From Planctomycetota bacterium (GTDB lineage: Bacteria; Planctomycetota; UBA11346), in assembly GCA_013816645.1 (NCBI GenBank), contig JACDEC010000107.1, forward strand, positions 1 to 8,539: a DNA stretch of 8,539 nt, in the 5' to 3' direction. The notes beneath the pieces are model-generated. The model was not told the DNA's origin. It searched no databases and saw nothing but the letters and a program-made list of their open reading frames with translations. This document shows, in pieces, positions 6,334 to 8,539 of this stretch (position 1 is the first letter of the stretch; each line of letters begins with the position of its first letter). The position numbers and the translations under genes are program-made.

Positions 6334-6432
6334 CTAGCGGGCTTTCTTCGCGGCCTTCGCCGCCTTCTTTTCCTTCTTGGTCAACAGCGGGGCCTTCTTG
6401 GTTTCGCGCTGCTGCTTCTTCTCGTTGGCCAT
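6334..6432 (-). CDS. Small Lys/Ala-rich basic protein, 32 residues, function unknown
   Basis: A short protein beginning MANEKKQQRETKK and ending KKAAKAAKKAR, with eleven Lys, two Arg and only three Glu, giving a net charge near +10. The Met at 6432 was chosen because GGAG stands six bases upstream and the sequence changes there from Arg/Pro/Ser noise, in the longer open frame to 6576, to a coherent Lys-rich peptide. The Lys is notable in such GC-rich DNA, because AAG codons must be kept by selection. The likely fold is a disordered or alpha-helical basic tail, as in nucleic-acid-binding or ribosome-associated peptides. I recall similar short basic hypothetical proteins with an M-A-x-x-x-x-Q-Q-R start in proteobacteria but cannot confirm homology. 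It lies 76 bases after the Asp-box gene on the same strand and could share its transcript. No function is assigned. Confidence 0.6.
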   Translation of the reverse strand: MANEKKQQRETKKAPLLTKKEKKAAKAAKKAR

Positions 6433-6438
6433 GGGCTT

Positions 6439-6442
6439 CTCC
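6439..6442 (-). promoter_or_regulatory. Ribosome binding site of the 32-residue gene
   Basis: GGAG on the minus strand, six bases before the ATG at 6432. It is the main evidence that this tiny frame is translated from that codon. Confidence 0.55.
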
Positions 6443-6508
6443 GTGGGTGGACGCGCAGTGTCGCAGCGACGGCTGGCATGGATAGGGCCAACCCGTCCGC
6501 GGATCGCG

Positions 6509-7579
6509 TCAGGGGGCGAGGCGCAGGATGCGCACGCCGTCCGGCGCTTCCCAGGCGACGAGCGCCGGCGCGCCACCGACCGCGGCCGCTACCACGGGAT
6601 AGGATCCCTGACCGATGACCGTCGGCTTGGCGCCATCGCGCGCGAGCACGATGTCGGCATCGCGTTGCCAGGCCTGCAGGAGCTTGCCCCCAGCAGCGGC
6701 GATCGCTGCGTTGCGTCCGGGACCGAGCGCGCGCTCCTTCGCGGGTTCCGCGGAAGTGACGAGGTAGAGGTCGGCATCGCGGCGCCAGATCGCCGCATAC
6801 CTGGTGCCGACTGCGCTGACGCCGCCGCCGTCCATCGGGCAGGCGTTGAGCGTCCAGGTGCCCGATCCGAGCTTGGCTGGGGCAGTCGTCACCGTTCCCT
6901 CGGCGTCGACGGTGCAGGCATAGAGATCACGCGCACCGGCGAGCGCGTTGCGCCACATGATGACCGCTCCACCGTCGGCCAGACCGGCGACCGTGGGTTG
7001 GCAGCACTCGCACACCCTGCCGTCGGGCGAGCGGTAGATCACCAGATTCGTCGACCAATGGGCGCCGCCGTCGCTGGTGTGCGCTGCGTAGATCTCGCCC
7101 TTGCCGGAGCGCAGGTCGATCCACACCGCCCAGATCCGCGCTCCGCTCGCCGCGATCGAGAACAGGCCCTCGCGCGCTGCCGAGGCCTGATCGTTGACCG
7201 TGACCGGATCGCCCCAGGTGGTACCGCCATCGGATGACCCCCAGGCTTGGATATCGCCGGCTTTGCCGATGGCAGCCACGACCACCGCTGCTGCGGTCAC
7301 CGCGACCTGCGGGCCGCGTCGCATGCCGCACATCAGTCCATCGACCGGACCCAGCTCGCTCGCGGGTGCGAATTCTGCGGCCGGCTTGCGCGCCGTGCGC
7401 ACCACGACCTGGTTGCCCCGGCCATAGACCAAGTACGCCGCCCCGTCGGCGGCCACCGCGATCCGCGGCTGCTTGCCCGCGGCATCGACCAGGACCGCCT
7501 CGCCGGCCGGTGCGGCTCCCGACAGCAGCGGGAGCAGGAAGAACGTGAGCAGGACGTACTGGAGAAAGGCTGTGCGCAT
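6509..7579 (-). CDS. Secreted Asp-box (BNR) sialidase-fold protein with Cys-rich motif
   Basis: A 356-residue exported protein with a beta-propeller of the sialidase/BNR superfamily. Residues 1-27 form a long hydrophobic signal peptide (VLLTFFLLPLLSGAAPA). Two clear Asp boxes, SSDGGTTW (115-122) and TSDGGAHW (168-175), mark propeller blades; repeated AVAADGAAYLVY and ARIWAVWID-type strands fit further blades. Between them come VWIDLRSGKGEIYAA (152-166), CECC (190-193) and MWRNALAGARDLY (208-220), with further Cys at 84, 222 and 247. Sialidase catalytic residues (Arg triad, Tyr/Glu pair) cannot be assigned, so it should not be called a sialidase. Cell-surface binding or another glycan or protein role is equally possible. 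The start is uncertain: neither the Met at 7579 nor the one at 7615 has a well-spaced ribosome site; 7579 gives the cleaner signal peptide. It is divergent from the SGNH gene and 76 bases upstream of the small basic gene. Confidence 0.8.
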   Translation of the reverse strand: MRTAFLQYVLLTFFLLPLLSGAAPAGEAVLVDAAGKQPRIAVAADGAAYLVYGRGNQVVVRTARKPAAEFAPASELGPVDGLMCGMRRGPQVAVTAAAVVVAAIGKAGDIQAWGSSDGGTTWGDPVTVNDQASAAREGLFSIAASGARIWAVWIDLRSGKGEIYAAHTSDGGAHWSTNLVIYRSPDGRVCECCQPTVAGLADGGAVIMWRNALAGARDLYACTVDAEGTVTTAPAKLGSGTWTLNACPMDGGGVSAVGTRYAAIWRRDADLYLVTSAEPAKERALGPGRNAAIAAAGGKLLQAWQRDADIVLARDGAKPTVIGQGSYPVVAAAVGGAPALVAWEAPDGVRILRLAP

Positions 7580-7632
7580 GCCTGAGCGTGCCCCGGGATC
7601 GGACCGAGCAAGCATCGCCTGCGTCGACAGGA

Positions 7633-7661
7633 TTGCCTTTCCCCGCTCTGGCGGTCACACT
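7633..7661 (+). promoter_or_regulatory. Weak promoter-like pair ahead of the SGNH hydrolase
   Basis: TTGCCT (7633-7638) is followed after 17 bases by CACACT (7656-7661), 20 bases before the SGNH start codon. Spacing is ideal but the -10 match is poor. It lies in the 102-base divergent gap, which must also hold the promoter of the Asp-box gene. Confidence 0.2.
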
Positions 7662-7681
7662 CGTCGCCTGAGGCTGCCGCG

Positions 7682-8413
7682 ATGACTCGGCGGTCGCCAC
7701 CACCAGGGATGCACGGCGTGATCCAGACCCGCTTCGATGGCGACAGCATCAGCACGCGCTGGGCCGATGAAGCCGCCCCGGCATATGGCGAGCTGCTGCG
7801 CGTCCAGTTGCCACCAGCGGATTGGAGCGACTTCACCATCGTCGCCGTGCCGGGGCAACGCAGCGACGAGATGCTGGCCCGGGCCCGGGCCGCGGACTCG
7901 ACCCTACCGCTACCCGACCCAGCGTCAGCGCGCGCGGTCGTGGTGATGCTGGTCGGCTCCAACGATCTCGGTCAGCTGGTCTACGCCCGCAATGCCGGAA
8001 TCGAGACGCCCTTGAGCGAGGCCGGCTTGCGCAGCGCGGTGCGCGACTACTGCGCATGCGCCCGCAGCCGTGGCTGGACCGTGCTGCCGTGCACGATTAT
8101 CGCCGGGCACAATCCCGGTCGCAGCCGCACCGACATCGACGGCGTCGATGCAGCGCGCCAGGCCTACAACACCTGGCTCGAGGCGTATTGGGACACCGAC
8201 CTGGGCGCGGCCGGGCTGGTGCGCTTCGACACCGACCACCGCTTCGCGACGATCGCGGCCAGCTGCGACGAGCGTTACTACATCGACGGCGTGCACCTGC
8301 GCGAACCCGGCCGCGCGGTGCTCGCCGCCATGGTGGGCAGCGCCTTGCTGGATATCGCGAGCGGGCTCAAGCCGGTGGTGATGGGGCGGCGCGCCGGAGC
8401 TGGCGAAGCCTGA
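7682..8413 (+). CDS. SGNH/GDSL-type hydrolase, predicted cytoplasmic
   Basis: A 243-residue protein with the block pattern of SGNH hydrolases (esterases, lipases, acetyl-hydrolases). Block I is FDGDSIS (18-24), with nucleophile Ser22. Block II supplies the oxyanion Gly58 in AVPGQRSDEML. Block III is VGSNDL (91-96), with Asn94. Block V is IDGVHLREPG (201-210), with Asp202 and His205 completing the triad. All four invariant residues are present, so it should be active. There is no signal peptide or membrane segment, unlike many family members. The Met at 7682 has GAGG eight bases upstream; the internal Met at 7709 has its AG-rich stretch too close. The substrate is unknown. The gene is divergent from the Asp-box gene and followed by a terminator-like hairpin, so it is likely a single-gene transcript. 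Confidence 0.88.
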   Translation: MTRRSPPPGMHGVIQTRFDGDSISTRWADEAAPAYGELLRVQLPPADWSDFTIVAVPGQRSDEMLARARAADSTLPLPDPASARAVVVMLVGSNDLGQLVYARNAGIETPLSEAGLRSAVRDYCACARSRGWTVLPCTIIAGHNPGRSRTDIDGVDAARQAYNTWLEAYWDTDLGAAGLVRFDTDHRFATIAASCDERYYIDGVHLREPGRAVLAAMVGSALLDIASGLKPVVMGRRAGAGEA

Positions 8414-8420
8414 GCGGCTG

Positions 8421-8468
8421 CAGGCGACCAGCGCCGGACAGCGCGGCGTTCGCCTGGCTGAGCATTTT
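8421..8468 (+). terminator. Terminator-like nested hairpin after the SGNH gene
   Basis: CAGGCGA (8421-8427) pairs with TCGCCTG (8450-8456). An inner CGCCG (8432-8436) pairs with CGGCG (8444-8448) around a 7-base loop. A TTTT run (8465-8468) follows eight bases after the stem. The hairpin starts seven bases after the stop codon. The gap before the T-run makes it a less than ideal intrinsic terminator. Confidence 0.5.
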
Positions 8469-8470
8469 GG

Positions 8471-8539
8471 TGCCTAGTGTCCTGTATCAGAAATGTCTTC
8501 CATTTGTCTTGGCCGCGGCGCCCGTCTGCGGCGTTGCGC
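8471..8539. repeat. Compositionally distinct edge, possible end of a repeat or insertion element
   Basis: From about 8461 the sequence turns markedly AT-richer (AGCATTTTGG, then CCTGTATCAGAAATGTCTTC) before returning to GC at 8511 with a short inverted repeat, GCCGC (8512-8516) and GCGGC (8528-8532). On the minus strand one frame from the window edge ends in QMEDISDTGH and a TAG at 8476-8474, preceded by an Arg-rich run. This could be the tail of a gene beyond the window or translated repeat sequence. The layout looks like the boundary of a dispersed or insertion-type repeat. The element cannot be identified, and only one end is visible. Confidence 0.3.

Noticed and set aside
1..8539. CRISPR arrays, tRNA or rRNA genes, toxin-antitoxin pairs, phage genes
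   Set aside because: I saw no regularly spaced repeats, no cloverleaf, no rRNA-like conserved stretch and no small paired genes with relevant motifs.

Overview
This is a high-GC (roughly two-thirds G+C by eye) bacterial chromosomal segment with six ordinary protein genes, one very small gene and several strong intergenic hairpins. The proteins point to a Gram-negative or otherwise secretion-rich bacterium: a penicillin-acylase-type Ntn hydrolase, a phytase-like esterase and a PhoX/DUF839-type phosphatase with signal peptides, and an exported Asp-box beta-propeller. The phylum cannot be fixed from sequence alone. High-GC gammaproteobacteria of the Xanthomonadales kind and planctomycete/verrucomicrobial lineages both fit. 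No rRNA, tRNA, CRISPR array or recognisable transposase gene is present.

Layout. (1) 2-1903, plus strand: the 3' part of a penicillin acylase family gene cut by the window edge, with the catalytic Ser at bases 251-253. (2) 1970-3229, minus: a secreted phytase-like esterase (PF13449 type), convergent with gene 1 across a strong hairpin. (3) 3415-4287, plus: a CHAD-domain protein, a family known to bind polyphosphate, divergent from gene 2. (4) 4395-5951, minus: a secreted PhoX-like phosphatase, convergent with gene 3 across an 11-bp-arm terminator hairpin. (5) 5952-6333: about 380 bases with no gene, holding a spaced repeat, a 7-bp dyad and a hairpin. (6) 6334-6432, minus: a 32-residue Lys/Ala-rich protein. 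(7) 6509-7579, minus: a secreted sialidase-fold (BNR/Asp-box) protein with an unusual Cys set. (8) 7682-8413, plus: an SGNH hydrolase without a signal peptide, followed by a terminator-like hairpin. (9) 8461-8539: an AT-richer edge that looks like foreign or repeated DNA.

How the genes may work together. Genes 2, 3 and 4 form a phosphate-themed block: two predicted exported phosphoester/ester hydrolases flank a CHAD protein. The divergent region between genes 2 and 3 carries CTTAACC-N4-CTTTACC on the minus strand, two 7-mers on an 11-bp period. That is the architecture of known PHO boxes. A looser version (CTTCACC and ATTCACG, 22 bp apart) lies upstream of the PhoX gene. A PhoB/PhoP-controlled phosphate-scavenging and polyphosphate locus is therefore the most interesting hypothesis here. 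It is an inference from short motifs and family names and needs a genome-wide motif test. The penicillin acylase, Asp-box protein and SGNH hydrolase show no clear functional tie to it.
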